Positions 8,813 through 18,278 of a stretch of DNA of 64,000 nucleotides are shown here, piece by piece. The position numbers and the translations under genes were made by a program. Below the pieces are notes generated by a model. That model was not told where the DNA came from. It saw nothing but the letters and a program-made list of their open reading frames with translations, and ran no database searches. Every line of letters begins with the position of its first letter. Within the stretch, counting starts at the first letter, position 1. The stretch is taken from contig CAYOVN010000001.1 of the NCBI GenBank assembly GCA_964407425.1, positions 8,547 through 72,546 on the forward strand, written 5' to 3'. This DNA is from JABDNZ01 sp964407425. GTDB taxonomy: Bacteria; Gemmatimonadota; Gemmatimonadetes; Longimicrobiales; Gaopeijiaceae.

Positions 8813-10216
8813 CTACCAGATCAAGTGAAAATCCGTCTGTCTGCGGAACACCCAATGCCGTGTCCCGTCTTCCGCCACATAAACTTCTTCTTCCTGGCGG
8901 CAGGAGACTTCCTTTCCACCCCACTCGGGAATGTTGTACCGGGCCTGAAGCTCGACGGAGTGCCAGGTGGAAGCCCGGAGGGGGATGTCACCCCGAACCG
9001 GAACACCCTCCTGTGCATCCCAACGCCCGATAAGGGGGCCCGACCCATGGCCGTTGTCTCCGATGGGGTGAGTGTAAATCGTGCCCTTGACCCCTTCCAT
9101 GTCCATCTGGGCCAGGGCCGCCGCCAGGATCTCATTTCCAGTCCGACCGACTTCCATCTCAGCCAGGAGGATGTCCTGCATCCTGTTGGACTGCCCCATG
9201 CATTGGCGCAGGCCGTCGGGCACATCGGTTTCACCCTGCTTAAACACGTAACCAAGGTGCTGCGTGTCGGTATGGAGGTTCATGGCGATGGTGCCGAAAT
9301 CGGTCCAGATCAGGTCTCCCGGTTGAATGACGACCGGCCCACCCCCGGGGATGTTTCCTGCTCTTTGCACGTCCACCGACGGATGGAACCAGGTGGTCAT
9401 CCCCAGCTCCTGGACCTTCTGCCTGAGCCACCACTGAACATCTTCGGTGGTGGTGACGCCGGGCGTGATCACCGCCCTGGAGAAGGCCTGGGAGATGATG
9501 GCGTGGACCGTCTCTTCCCTCTCCCTGTACGCCGGCATCATCTCCGGCAGACGATGGGCGATGAACTCCACCGCAAGGCGGGGTTCACGTTTCACACGGT
9601 CTAAATACTTCGGCCCAAGGGCACGCTGCAGAGCCTCCCACTCCCCGGCGCCCAGGCCATCGGCGAAGGCCCAGTTCTCATCGACGTTCACGGCGATGGT
9701 GGAGGGGTCCCGGTCCTCCACCAACTCCAGAAGGAGCCGCCACTGCTCATCCCCCACCAGTTCGGCCTGCTCATCCCTGGGGGATGGGCGGGTTGAACGA
9801 TAGGCCTCGAATACCCCACCCTGGCTCCCGCCGCCCAGAGCAATACGTTCGAGCTCCTGTCCCGGGCCCCTGTCATAAAAGACGTAGATGGACCTGCGCC
9901 GGGCAGCGAAGGTGGTCGGAGCCTTGATAGCCCAGAACACCGGGTCTTCTTCGTACTCCTGCATGGAGAGGATCCACATATCCATCCCATACTCCCGCAT
10001 GAGCTTCGGTATGACCCGGGTGACCCGCTTCATGGCCCAATCCTGCTCGATCTTGGCCTGCTCCCGGAGGGGAGGAAGGGGATGGATCCTGGGGGGCACA
10101 TCCTGCGGGACAAAAACCGGATCCTGGCCGGCAGCGTCGACAGGGGTGAGACATCCCAGGAGGAGAATCAGAATTGAGCCGAAAAAAGTCGGGACGGCCA
10201 GGCGTCGGCGGACCAT
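8813..10216 (-). CDS. Exported M24-family metallopeptidase (aminopeptidase P-like)
   Basis: Pita-bread-fold metallopeptidase of the Xaa-Pro aminopeptidase/creatinase group. It has an N-terminal signal sequence with a possible lipobox (LLGC) near residue 22 and a creatinase-like N-terminal domain. The C-terminal M24 domain shows candidate metal ligands in IWTDFGT and HTDTQH, a His in THPIGDNGHG, and glutamates in SVELQ and QEEEVYV. It should trim N-terminal residues ahead of proline from peptides outside the cytoplasm. GGAGG precedes the ATG. It follows the PPDK gene on the same strand but behind a terminator. Exact specificity is unknown. Confidence 0.85.
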   Translation of the reverse strand: MVRRRLAVPTFFGSILILLLGCLTPVDAAGQDPVFVPQDVPPRIHPLPPLREQAKIEQDWAMKRVTRVIPKLMREYGMDMWILSMQEYEEDPVFWAIKAPTTFAARRRSIYVFYDRGPGQELERIALGGGSQGGVFEAYRSTRPSPRDEQAELVGDEQWRLLLELVEDRDPSTIAVNVDENWAFADGLGAGEWEALQRALGPKYLDRVKREPRLAVEFIAHRLPEMMPAYREREETVHAIISQAFSRAVITPGVTTTEDVQWWLRQKVQELGMTTWFHPSVDVQRAGNIPGGGPVVIQPGDLIWTDFGTIAMNLHTDTQHLGYVFKQGETDVPDGLRQCMGQSNRMQDILLAEMEVGRTGNEILAAALAQMDMEGVKGTIYTHPIGDNGHGSGPLIGRWDAQEGVPVRGDIPLRASTWHSVELQARYNIPEWGGKEVSCRQEEEVYVAEDGTRHWVFRRQTDFHLIW

Positions 10217-10310
10217 TGGAAACCTCCGAAATCAGGATCGAATCAGGGCCAGTACGGGGGCCCTGCGCTGATGCACCCCACCTGCACAGAGGCTCCCTAA
10301 ACCAATTGAA

Positions 10311-10341
10311 GGGAGGAGCCCTCCGTTGGAAAGCTCCTCCC
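10311..10341 (-). terminator. Rho-independent terminator after PPDK
   Basis: On the minus strand a 9-bp perfect stem (GGGAGGAGC paired with GCTCCTCCC) is followed by TTCAATTGGTTT. It lies 42 bp past the PPDK stop. Confidence 0.65.
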
Positions 10342-10382
10342 GAAATTTCCTGCCCAATCCCCCATCCACACCCTCGGTGCCG

Positions 10383-13064
10383 CTAGCCCTCCCACCCTTC
10401 TTTTCGAAGGGCCGCTTGAGCCGCCGCAAGGCGAGCCACCGGGACCCGGTACGAAGAACAGCTCACGTAGTCCAAACCTATCTCATGAAAGAACTCGATA
10501 GACTCGGCCTCTCCTCCGTGCTCCCCGCAGATACCCACCTTCAGCTCCGGATTGGCCTCTCTTCCCTCCTCAGTTGCGATGCTCACCAACCGTCCGACGC
10601 CGGTCTGATCCAGGCTGAAGAAGGGATCGGCCCCCATCACACCCTGGGAGAGATAATCCGGAAGGAAGGAGTTGATATCGTCCCGACTAAAACCGAAGGT
10701 CATCTGAGTGAGGTCGTTGGTTCCGAAGGAGAAGAAGTCGGCGGACCCAGCGATTTCTCCGGCGGTGAGGGCTGCCCGGGGAACCTCGATCATCGTCCCG
10801 ATGGGGATTGTGAGGTTGCCTGTGTATTTCTGCTCCTTGATGACCTCGTGGATCGTCTCTTCCACCAGGCCCCTCAGGAGTGACAACTCCTTCACCGAGC
10901 CGACCAGGGGAATCATGATTTCCGGCATGGCCCGGACCCCCTCCCTTCGACAGGAAATGGCGGCCTCGACGATAGCCGTGACCTGCATGACCGTGATTTC
11001 AGGGTAGGTGATGGCCAGCCTGCATCCCCGGTGACCCAACATGGGGTTGGCCTCTTCCAAACCCTCCACCCGTTCTCGCAGTATCTCCAGGGTGATATCA
11101 AGGTTGTCGGCCAGAAGCTTCTGCCGGTCATCCTCTCTGGGAAGGAACTCATGAAGGGGTGGATCCAACAACCGGATCGTCACCGGATACCCTTTCATGG
11201 CCGTGAGCATGCCTTTGAAATCGTCTCTTTGATAAGGCAGGAGTTTGGCCAGGGCCTTCTGACGGGCTCTGGTGGTGTCGGAGAGAATCATCTCCTGCAT
11301 GGCTTCGATTCGACCGGCACCAAAGAACATATGCTCCGTTCTGCAGAGCCCAATCCCGGTGGCGCCGAAATGGCGCGCCCGAAAAGCCTCCTCAGGCGTG
11401 TCGGCGTTCGCTCGAATACCGAGAACCCGGTAGGCATCGCCCCACTCCATCACCATGCCGAAATACCCGGAAAGCTCGGGCTGGGAATGGGCAACATTCC
11501 CTTCCATCACTTCACCGGTGGAACCGTCGATGGAGAGCGTGTCGTCCGGGCCGAAACTCTTACCCCCCATGGTCACCTTCTTCTGCCGGGCACTGATATT
11601 CAACTCGCCGGCACCCACTACGCAGCACTTCCCCCAACCCCTGGCCACCACCGCCGCGTGGGAGGTCATTCCTCCGGTGGAAGTCAGGATGCCTGCGGCG
11701 TGGTGCATCCCATCTACATCCTCCGGTGACGTCTCCCTTCGAACCAGCAGGACATCTTCTCCCGTAGCAGTGCGCCGCACCGCCTCCTCGGCCGAAAAGG
11801 CCAGCTTCCCACTGGCAGCCCCTGGAGACGCCGGCAGCCCGGTGGTAAGAAGCCGTGATCCCGCTTTGTCCTCCAGGGAATAACTGGGAAGGAGGAATTG
11901 GGTCATCGCCTGGGGCGGAATCCGGACCAAAGCCTCTTCCTGAGTGATGATCCCCTGCTCTACCATGTCCACGGCGATCCTCACCGCAGCCGCTCCGGTT
12001 CGCTGACCCCGGCGGCTCTGAAGCATGAAGAGATTGCCACCCTCGATGGTGAACTCGAGGTCCTGCATATCCTTGAAGTGGCCCTCCAGGACCCACTTCA
12101 TTTCCCGGAGTTCTTCCAGGACCGTTGGATTCCACTCCGCCATCTCCTGGACGTCCCTGGGGGTCCGAATTCCAGCGACGACGTCCTCACCTTGGGCGTT
12201 CACGAGAAACTCACCGAACAGCTTGTCTTCCCCCGTGGCCGGATTCCGTGTGAAGCAGACTCCGGTTCCGGAGCAATCGTCGAGATTCCCGAAGACCATG
12301 GCCTGAACCGTGACGGCCGTACCCAGAAAGCCGTGAAGGTGGTTGATCTCCCGGTATCGAACCGCCCTGGGAGCATCCCAGCTTCGGAATACGGCATGAA
12401 TCGCCAGAAGAAGCTGTTGGTGGGGGTCCTGGGGGAACGACTCCTTCGTGTGTTTCCTGTAGATCTGCTTGTACTTCTTGACCAGTTCCCTCAAGCCCTT
12501 GGCCGGCACCTCCGTATCATCGATGGCACCGTACTTCTCCTTGATCTCGGAGAAAGCATCCTCGAAATACTCGTGATCCACACCCATGACCACATCGCCG
12601 AACATGTGAACCAGCCGGCGATAAGCATCAAAGGTCGCCCGTTCATTCTCGGTGACCTTCGCCATCCACTCAGCGTTTTTGTCATTCAGCCCGAGATTCA
12701 GGATGGTGTCCATCATCCCCGGCATGGACGCTGCGGCGCCGCTACGGACCGACACGAGGAGGGGGTTCTCCTCAGCGCCGAATCCCTTTCCCATCTCTTT
12801 TTCCAGCTTGACCAGGTTCTCCTCCACCTGCTCCATGAGCCCAGGGGGGAGCTTCCGACCTCGGTCGTTATACTCTGCGCAGACACCGGTCGTGATGGTG
12901 AATCCTGGTGGAACGGGAAGGCCCAAAGACCTCATATAGGCCAGACTCGCACCCTTTCCCCCGAGCCGCTCCGCCGAGAACTGGGTTCGGCGGGACCCCG
13001 ACCGCCCGAAGTAGTGAATTCTCTTCACGGGCGGCACAACCCGGATTTTCCGGCCCTTCTTCAT
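10383..13064 (-). CDS. ppdK: Pyruvate, phosphate dikinase
   Basis: Interconverts pyruvate, ATP and phosphate with PEP, AMP and diphosphate. It has the N-terminal ATP-grasp domain, the phosphohistidine swivel domain with catalytic His in GGMTSHAAVVARGWGKCCV, and a C-terminal TIM barrel with GTNDLTQMTFGFSRDD and CGEHGG. Length (893 aa) is usual. ATG at 13064 is preferred to an upstream in-frame start at 13127 because that would overlap the malic enzyme stop and because the family starts with a short basic tail. It lies 31 bp downstream of maeB on the same strand, so the pair is probably co-transcribed for pyruvate-to-PEP flux. Confidence 0.95.
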   Translation of the reverse strand: MKKGRKIRVVPPVKRIHYFGRSGSRRTQFSAERLGGKGASLAYMRSLGLPVPPGFTITTGVCAEYNDRGRKLPPGLMEQVEENLVKLEKEMGKGFGAEENPLLVSVRSGAAASMPGMMDTILNLGLNDKNAEWMAKVTENERATFDAYRRLVHMFGDVVMGVDHEYFEDAFSEIKEKYGAIDDTEVPAKGLRELVKKYKQIYRKHTKESFPQDPHQQLLLAIHAVFRSWDAPRAVRYREINHLHGFLGTAVTVQAMVFGNLDDCSGTGVCFTRNPATGEDKLFGEFLVNAQGEDVVAGIRTPRDVQEMAEWNPTVLEELREMKWVLEGHFKDMQDLEFTIEGGNLFMLQSRRGQRTGAAAVRIAVDMVEQGIITQEEALVRIPPQAMTQFLLPSYSLEDKAGSRLLTTGLPASPGAASGKLAFSAEEAVRRTATGEDVLLVRRETSPEDVDGMHHAAGILTSTGGMTSHAAVVARGWGKCCVVGAGELNISARQKKVTMGGKSFGPDDTLSIDGSTGEVMEGNVAHSQPELSGYFGMVMEWGDAYRVLGIRANADTPEEAFRARHFGATGIGLCRTEHMFFGAGRIEAMQEMILSDTTRARQKALAKLLPYQRDDFKGMLTAMKGYPVTIRLLDPPLHEFLPREDDRQKLLADNLDITLEILRERVEGLEEANPMLGHRGCRLAITYPEITVMQVTAIVEAAISCRREGVRAMPEIMIPLVGSVKELSLLRGLVEETIHEVIKEQKYTGNLTIPIGTMIEVPRAALTAGEIAGSADFFSFGTNDLTQMTFGFSRDDINSFLPDYLSQGVMGADPFFSLDQTGVGRLVSIATEEGREANPELKVGICGEHGGEAESIEFFHEIGLDYVSCSSYRVPVARLAAAQAALRKEGWEG

Positions 13065-13095
13065 GGCTCGATCCCTTTGGTTCGGTTTTGTAAGC

Positions 13096-15369
13096 CTACC
13101 CCTCGGACCTCCCCCGTTCAGCAGCATCCACTGACGCGATGGTAATGAGGTTTACCACATCCTGCACGGTGCTCCCTCTCTGGAGGACATGAACCGGGTG
13201 GCGCATCCCCAGAAGAATGGGTCCGATCACGTCAGCCCCACCGATGACATCCATGAGTTTATAGGCGGTGTTGGCGGCGCCGAGGTTGGGGAACACCAAG
13301 ATGTTCGCGGGCCCGGAAAGATCCGAGAACGGGAAGTGCTCCCTGAGCATATCGTTGTTCAAAGCCCAGTCGGCCTGCATCTCACCATCCACCTCCAGCT
13401 CCGGATCCAACTCCTTAACCCGCGCCACCGCGTCGGCCATCTTCTTGGAGAAAGCGTGGGGTGCAGATCCGAAATTGGAGAAGGAGAGCATGGCGACCCG
13501 GGGCTCGATCTTCAGCTCCCGGACAAATCCGGCGGACAGGATGGCGATCTCCGCCAGTGTTTCCGAATCCGGCTCGATGTTCACGGAGGTGTCTGCGAAG
13601 AAGAGGAGCTTCTTGTTCGGAAGGGCGATCATGTAAAGGCCCGCCACATGGTCAACCCCGTCGGCCTTTCCAACCACCTGAAGGGCCGGCCGAATGGTCT
13701 CCGGGTAGTTGGACTCAATGCCCGCTACCATGGCGTCGGCGTCCCCTTCCCGAACCATCATTCCCGCGAAGCGTAACTTCCTGGACATCTGATCCCGGGC
13801 TTCGGCAATGGTGAGCCCCTTCCTCAAACGTCGGTCGTAGATGGCCTTCGCATACCGCTCCCGCTTGTCGCCCTCATCGGGAGGATAGACGATCTCTACA
13901 CCAGTGAGGTCCGCGCCCAACTCCTTGGCTTTCGCCCGGATCCTCTCAGGGCGGCCGAGAAGTGTGGGAATAGCCACGCCTTCTTCGACCACGGCGGCGG
14001 CAGCCCGGATGATCCGGTCGTTATACCCGTCCGGAAGCACCACCCGTTTCGGGTTTCTCCGGGCCATGGAAGTCATTCTTTGCATCACTTCCATTGCCGG
14101 TCCAAGGCTGGCCTTCAAGCGATCTCGGTACTCATCGAGATCCAGCTCGATCCGGGCAACACCGTCTTCCATAGCCGCCTTTGCCACGGCCGGGGAGACG
14201 TAGAAGAGGACCCGGGGATCGAAGGGCTTGGGGATGATGTAGTCCCGGCCGAATTCAATGTGCTCATCCCCATAGGCCATCATGACCGATTCGGGGACCT
14301 CCTGCCGGGTCAGGTCGGCGAGAGCCTGGGTAGCCGCCAGCATCATGTTCGGCGTAATGGCCTTCGCCCTCACATCCAGGGCACCCCGAAAGATGAACGG
14401 GAAGCCGAGAACGTTATTCACCTGGTTCGGGTAATCGCTCCGCCCGGTAGCCATGATGGCGTCGTCCCGAACCTCAGCGACTTCTTCGGGCAGAATCTCA
14501 GGGACCGGGTTGGCCAGGGCGAAGATGATTGGGTCCTTGGCCATGGACCGAACCATATCCTTGCTCACCATTCCCGCCACAGAGAGGCCCACAAACACGT
14601 CGGCCCCATCCATGGCGTCATCCAGGCATCGGGCGTCGGTTTCCACCGCCCACTCTTCCTTGAATTCGTTCATCCCCTCGGTGCGACCCTTGTAGATCAC
14701 TCCCTTGGAGTCCACCATCATCATGTTCTCGTGACGCACCCCCAGCCTCATGAAATGACGGGCAGAGGAGATGGCGGAAGCGCCGGCCCCGCTGAAGACC
14801 ACCCGCACCTCACCGATTTTCTTCCCGACGACCTCCAGAGCATTCAAAAGGCCTGCTGCCCCGATGATGGCCGTGCCGTGCTGGTCGTCGTGGAAGACCG
14901 GAATGTCCATGGTCTCCTTGAGGGTCTTCTCGATATGGAAACACTCAGGAGCCTTGATGTCCTCCAAGTTGATCCCACCGAAAGTGGGCTCGAGAAGCTG
15001 GCAAGTACGAATAACCTCTTCCGGATCCTTGGAGGCGAGCTCGATATCAAAAACGTCGATCCCGGCAAACCGCTTGAAGAGAACACCCTTCCCCTCCATG
15101 ACCGGTTTGGAGGCCAGCGCCCCGATGTCTCCCAGACCTAGTACGGCAGTCCCATTGGAAACCACGCCCACCAGGTTGCCCTTGGCGGTGTAGAGAAAGG
15201 CATCGTCCGGGTTTTTTTCGATTTCCAGGCAAGGGTCCGCCACACCCGGGCTATAGGCCAGAGACAACTCCCTCTGGGTAGCCATGGGCTTGGTCGCCAC
15301 AACCTCAATTTTGCCTGGCTTCCCTCCCTGGGTGTGATAGTCGAGAGCGTCTTGTTTTGAAATGGCCAT
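13096..15369 (-). CDS. maeB: NADP-type malic enzyme with phosphotransacetylase-like tail
   Basis: Oxidatively decarboxylates malate to pyruvate. Residues 1 to about 430 form the malic enzyme part (SLAYSPGVADPC, FHDDQHGTAIIGAAG and the dinucleotide motif FSGAGASAISSA). Residues about 430-757 are the phosphotransacetylase-like domain characteristic of MaeB; that domain is usually regulatory rather than catalytic. Length (757 aa) is standard. It is divergent from the RemA-like gene and upstream of ppdK on the same strand. The neighbouring enzymes suggest use in gluconeogenic or anaplerotic carbon flow. Confidence 0.95.
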   Translation of the reverse strand: MAISKQDALDYHTQGGKPGKIEVVATKPMATQRELSLAYSPGVADPCLEIEKNPDDAFLYTAKGNLVGVVSNGTAVLGLGDIGALASKPVMEGKGVLFKRFAGIDVFDIELASKDPEEVIRTCQLLEPTFGGINLEDIKAPECFHIEKTLKETMDIPVFHDDQHGTAIIGAAGLLNALEVVGKKIGEVRVVFSGAGASAISSARHFMRLGVRHENMMMVDSKGVIYKGRTEGMNEFKEEWAVETDARCLDDAMDGADVFVGLSVAGMVSKDMVRSMAKDPIIFALANPVPEILPEEVAEVRDDAIMATGRSDYPNQVNNVLGFPFIFRGALDVRAKAITPNMMLAATQALADLTRQEVPESVMMAYGDEHIEFGRDYIIPKPFDPRVLFYVSPAVAKAAMEDGVARIELDLDEYRDRLKASLGPAMEVMQRMTSMARRNPKRVVLPDGYNDRIIRAAAAVVEEGVAIPTLLGRPERIRAKAKELGADLTGVEIVYPPDEGDKRERYAKAIYDRRLRKGLTIAEARDQMSRKLRFAGMMVREGDADAMVAGIESNYPETIRPALQVVGKADGVDHVAGLYMIALPNKKLLFFADTSVNIEPDSETLAEIAILSAGFVRELKIEPRVAMLSFSNFGSAPHAFSKKMADAVARVKELDPELEVDGEMQADWALNNDMLREHFPFSDLSGPANILVFPNLGAANTAYKLMDVIGGADVIGPILLGMRHPVHVLQRGSTVQDVVNLITIASVDAAERGRSEG

Positions 15370-15471
15370 ATTACGTCAATCCGATCTTCTTCTCATTGGT
15401 GGGAAATGCCGTACGGATCCAGCTTCAGCGGGTTTCTCCCGTTGCAACATCCGGACCGAGCCGGGTAGTCG

Positions 15472-15500
15472 TTTGCACGTTGGGCTTAAGGCAATACATT
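15472..15500 (+). promoter_or_regulatory. Candidate promoter for the RemA-like gene
   Basis: TTTGCA, a 17-bp spacer and TACATT, placing transcription start near 15507, about 20 bases before the TTG start at 15528. This supports the short form of the downstream protein. Confidence 0.4.
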
Positions 15501-15527
15501 AGCGCAAACTCAAGGCGGGAGGGAACA

Positions 15528-15938
15528 TTGGAGATCAAACAGGGCCGGATGGTCCATCTTGGTTATGGGAGATACTGGCGCTCCGACGAGATCGTCGGTC
15601 TTTGCCCCATCGAAGAGGACCGGGGACCCGGTAGGAGAACCGAGGTTTATGTTGCCACCCGGGAAGATTCTCTCATCGTTTCCCGGTCCGAGCAGTCGAT
15701 TCTCAGCGACATGGCCAGTCTGCCGGATAACGAGTTCGAGGCTGAGGAGGCCCGGGGCCTCCTGAGTGAATTCCTTGAGGACCTTCAGGAAGTGAATCCG
15801 GTCCTCCGGCGGATGCTCGAAAACGAAGTGCGGGTGGATCTGGACATGTGGGAAAGGCGGATCAAGGGACTCATGGCCCGAGGGGACGGTGTCAGAGAGG
15901 CCGAGAATCAGGAAGATCTCTTCTCGGCTCCGAGCTGA
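15528..15938 (+). CDS. RemA/DUF370-like protein with C-terminal extension
   Basis: The first ~65 residues match the layout of RemA/DUF370 proteins: HLGYGRYWRSDEIVGLCP at the start, then GRRTEVYVATREDSLIVS. In RemA the equivalent parts are the GFGN loop, the PESAPIKR strand and the GRRTRAVI strand. RemA forms DNA-binding oligomers that control matrix genes in Bacillus. Here a further ~70-residue acidic, helical C-terminus ends in EDLFSAPS, which DUF370 proteins normally lack. The start is TTG at 15528, supported by GGGAGGGA four bases upstream and by a promoter that would exclude the longer in-frame ATG at 15357. The family call is my recognition from motif order and needs a profile search. 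Confidence 0.6.
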   Translation: MEIKQGRMVHLGYGRYWRSDEIVGLCPIEEDRGPGRRTEVYVATREDSLIVSRSEQSILSDMASLPDNEFEAEEARGLLSEFLEDLQEVNPVLRRMLENEVRVDLDMWERRIKGLMARGDGVREAENQEDLFSAPS

Positions 15939-15966
15939 GCCAACCCGGTCACAGGCCGCCCACTGC

Positions 15967-17763
15967 ATGCGCTTTCATCTCTCACTGGTACTTCTTTGCG
16001 TTCCCCTCCTGGCCTCAAGCCTGGGGCCCGGGAGCGCGGCTGGGCAGGAGTGTGAGGCCGGCAGAATCTCCTACATCTTCATCGACAACAACTCCATCTT
16101 CGACCTCTCGGAGCTGGAACCCGACGCCAGCTTTCGTTGGGCATACGGGTTCGCCAACAAGCTCCATGTTCGGACCCGCGAGCAGTTCATCAGGAAGGAA
16201 CTCCTCTTCGGGGTTGGCGAGTGCCTCGACACCCTCCTCTTGGCGGAAACGGAGAGGATCCTTCGAGGATACCGCTTCATCGGAGACGCTGACGTGTTCG
16301 GGGTTCCCCAGCCCGACGGGACTCAGCACGTAAACGTCTACACCAAGGATGAGTGGACGACGAAGGTGGATCTCGGGTTCAGGATCGATGACGGGTTCAA
16401 GATCGAGGGCCTTGAAGTGGCCGAGGAGAATTTCCTCGGCAGGGGAGTCCTGCTCCGGGGGTTCTGGAAAAAGGACAAAGAAGTCCAGGATCTGGGAATG
16501 GAGTTCGAAACCCCCCGCCTATTCGGAACCCGCTGGGATGGAAGAGTAAGCGTTGGAAGCACTCGAACCGGCAACTTCTACGAAGAGGCCATCACCTATC
16601 CTTTTATAGGGGAGGTGGGTCGGTTCGGAGCCAGACAAAGTATCCTCTGGCGGGAAACCGTTTTTTCCTACTCCACCACCGGAACCGCGGATTACTCCCA
16701 CTTCCTTCTGCCCTTCCTGGACCAGCGATGGGACTTCTCGGCAGGTGGACGCTGGGGCCGTCCGGGAAAGCTGACCCTCCTGGGAGGAGGGATTTCTCGA
16801 GAGACCATTGAGTTCCGGGACTTTCCCACAAGCTCCGAATACGTAATCGATAAGGATTTCACCAATTCGGTACCGGTAGATTCGGCTGGTGCAGCTGAGG
16901 TTCAGGGTCAGGTGAACAGTCGCCGGGCGAACCGCCTCAACATCTTCCTGGGGCAGCGGAACATCCGGTTCGTGAAGCGCAGGGGCCTCGATGCCTTGAA
17001 CGGGATCCAGGACGTGGGCACGGGCATGGAGGTCTTCGCCGGCCTGGGCCGGGCCTTTAAGGGACTTCAGGAGGGTGGTGGGTACTCCACCAACGACCTC
17101 CACACGCAGGCCTCACTGTTCCTGGGAGGGGTGTGGGATGGTTGGGTCCTCAACACCCAGGTGGTCGCGGAGGCACGACGTGTCAAACCGGACGACGGGG
17201 GGGAAGCCAGCTGGAAGGACATCTTCGGCGAAGCCGACCTCTTTTTGTACTGGCAACCCCGGGGAGAGCGGTTCCACACCTTCCTGTTCCGGGCATCGGC
17301 CGCAGGTGGATGGTCGGTCGAAACGCCCTTCCAGTTGACGATCGGTGGCCGCTCGGAACTGAGGGGGTACAGGGAAGAGGATTACCCGGGTGCTCATCGC
17401 CTGGTTTTGACCTTCGAGGACCGAATTTTTCTCCCCTCACCTTCTCCGGGCCTGTTCGATGTGGGTTTGGCCGCCTTCGTAGATGTGGGCCGAATGGGGG
17501 CTGGGGAGGTTCCCTTCGGTCAGGATTCCGGGTGGCTCGGAAACGTAGGTATCGGCCTCCGATTCGGGTTACCGCCGGGCACGAACAGCATGATCCGTAT
17601 CGACCTGATCCTCCCTATGAAATCCCGGACACAGTGGAAAGACCTGATTCTTCGGGTCAACATCAGAGAATTGATAGGAATCCTCCCGGGACTCCGGGAT
17701 CGGCAGCTTCTCAGGAGCCTCCGAAGCGGCGTGAGACCCGCCTACGTGACCTCGCCGTTCTAA
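15967..17763 (+). CDS. Omp85-family outer-membrane protein (BamA/TamA-like)
   Basis: A 598-aa predicted outer-membrane protein. A signal peptide (about residues 1-25) is followed by one POTRA-like segment (about residues 30-115) and a long alternating beta-strand region consistent with an Omp85 barrel. Late motifs include GGRSELRGYRE near residue 470, the barrel-plug motif of this superfamily. True BamA has five POTRA domains, so this is a smaller relative, possibly for lipoprotein, lipid or protein export. ATG at 15967 is chosen because it starts directly at the signal peptide. It is 28 bp downstream of the RemA-like gene and probably co-transcribed with it. Confidence 0.8.
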   Translation: MRFHLSLVLLCVPLLASSLGPGSAAGQECEAGRISYIFIDNNSIFDLSELEPDASFRWAYGFANKLHVRTREQFIRKELLFGVGECLDTLLLAETERILRGYRFIGDADVFGVPQPDGTQHVNVYTKDEWTTKVDLGFRIDDGFKIEGLEVAEENFLGRGVLLRGFWKKDKEVQDLGMEFETPRLFGTRWDGRVSVGSTRTGNFYEEAITYPFIGEVGRFGARQSILWRETVFSYSTTGTADYSHFLLPFLDQRWDFSAGGRWGRPGKLTLLGGGISRETIEFRDFPTSSEYVIDKDFTNSVPVDSAGAAEVQGQVNSRRANRLNIFLGQRNIRFVKRRGLDALNGIQDVGTGMEVFAGLGRAFKGLQEGGGYSTNDLHTQASLFLGGVWDGWVLNTQVVAEARRVKPDDGGEASWKDIFGEADLFLYWQPRGERFHTFLFRASAAGGWSVETPFQLTIGGRSELRGYREEDYPGAHRLVLTFEDRIFLPSPSPGLFDVGLAAFVDVGRMGAGEVPFGQDSGWLGNVGIGLRFGLPPGTNSMIRIDLILPMKSRTQWKDLILRVNIRELIGILPGLRDRQLLRSLRSGVRPAYVTSPF

Positions 17764-18278
17764 CCCAACGCCCCTCACAATTCAGGAAATCACATCCGCC
17801 GGCCCGAGAGAATCCGATGGACTTGGATTCTTTGGGTCCTTCTTAGCTGAGGCATTGTGTCCCTCCAGGGGAAAAGTCCGCCCTGCCCGCCGGTCCCCTC
17901 CCCCAGATCGCTACCTCCCCGGCGGTCAATCAGCCAGCTTTTCCCAGCCGCCGTCGGTCCGGGAGAAGTCACCCGAAACATCAGGGCGTTTTGCAGGTGG
18001 GCCCTTGGTTACGCTGAAACCCCTTCCCTCCGACCTTCCCGAGGTCCATCGTAGGCACCCTTTTTGCAGATGAGTCTTAATGGCCCAAGAAACCCATAAG
18101 TGGTGAAAAAACCATTGACTTACAGGATTACCGTTTTTACCTTTCACGGACTTTTCTGCCACTCTTTTTCTGGAGGCGACCGCGCCGATCCATTTGGCGA
18201 GTCTTCGCAAAAAAATTAGTTAAGGTAGTCAAGTATCGTATCTTGGCATTCACCTAAGCACGAGGTACAGCGACGCGG
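17764..18278 (+). other. 515-bp intergenic region before the second sigma factor
   Basis: No convincing protein gene or known RNA was found here. It holds a weak terminator at 17809-17831. It then becomes AT-richer than its surroundings from about 18060 to 18260, with an A-run near 18210. Candidate -35/-10 pairs (for example TTGACT at 18115 with TACCTT at 18138) are poor. It most likely contains the sigma gene's promoter(s) and an extended leader. Confidence 0.4.
17809..17831 (+). terminator. Possible weak terminator after the Omp85 gene
   Basis: A 7-bp stem (AGAATCC paired with GGATTCT) with a 9-base loop is followed by TTGGGTCCTTCTT. It lies 45 bp past the stop. The stem is short and the U-tract interrupted. 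Confidence 0.4.

Noticed and set aside
11898..13145. A 415-codon open frame antisense to PPDK
   Set aside because: Shadow frame of ppdK; no Shine-Dalgarno, motif or domain.
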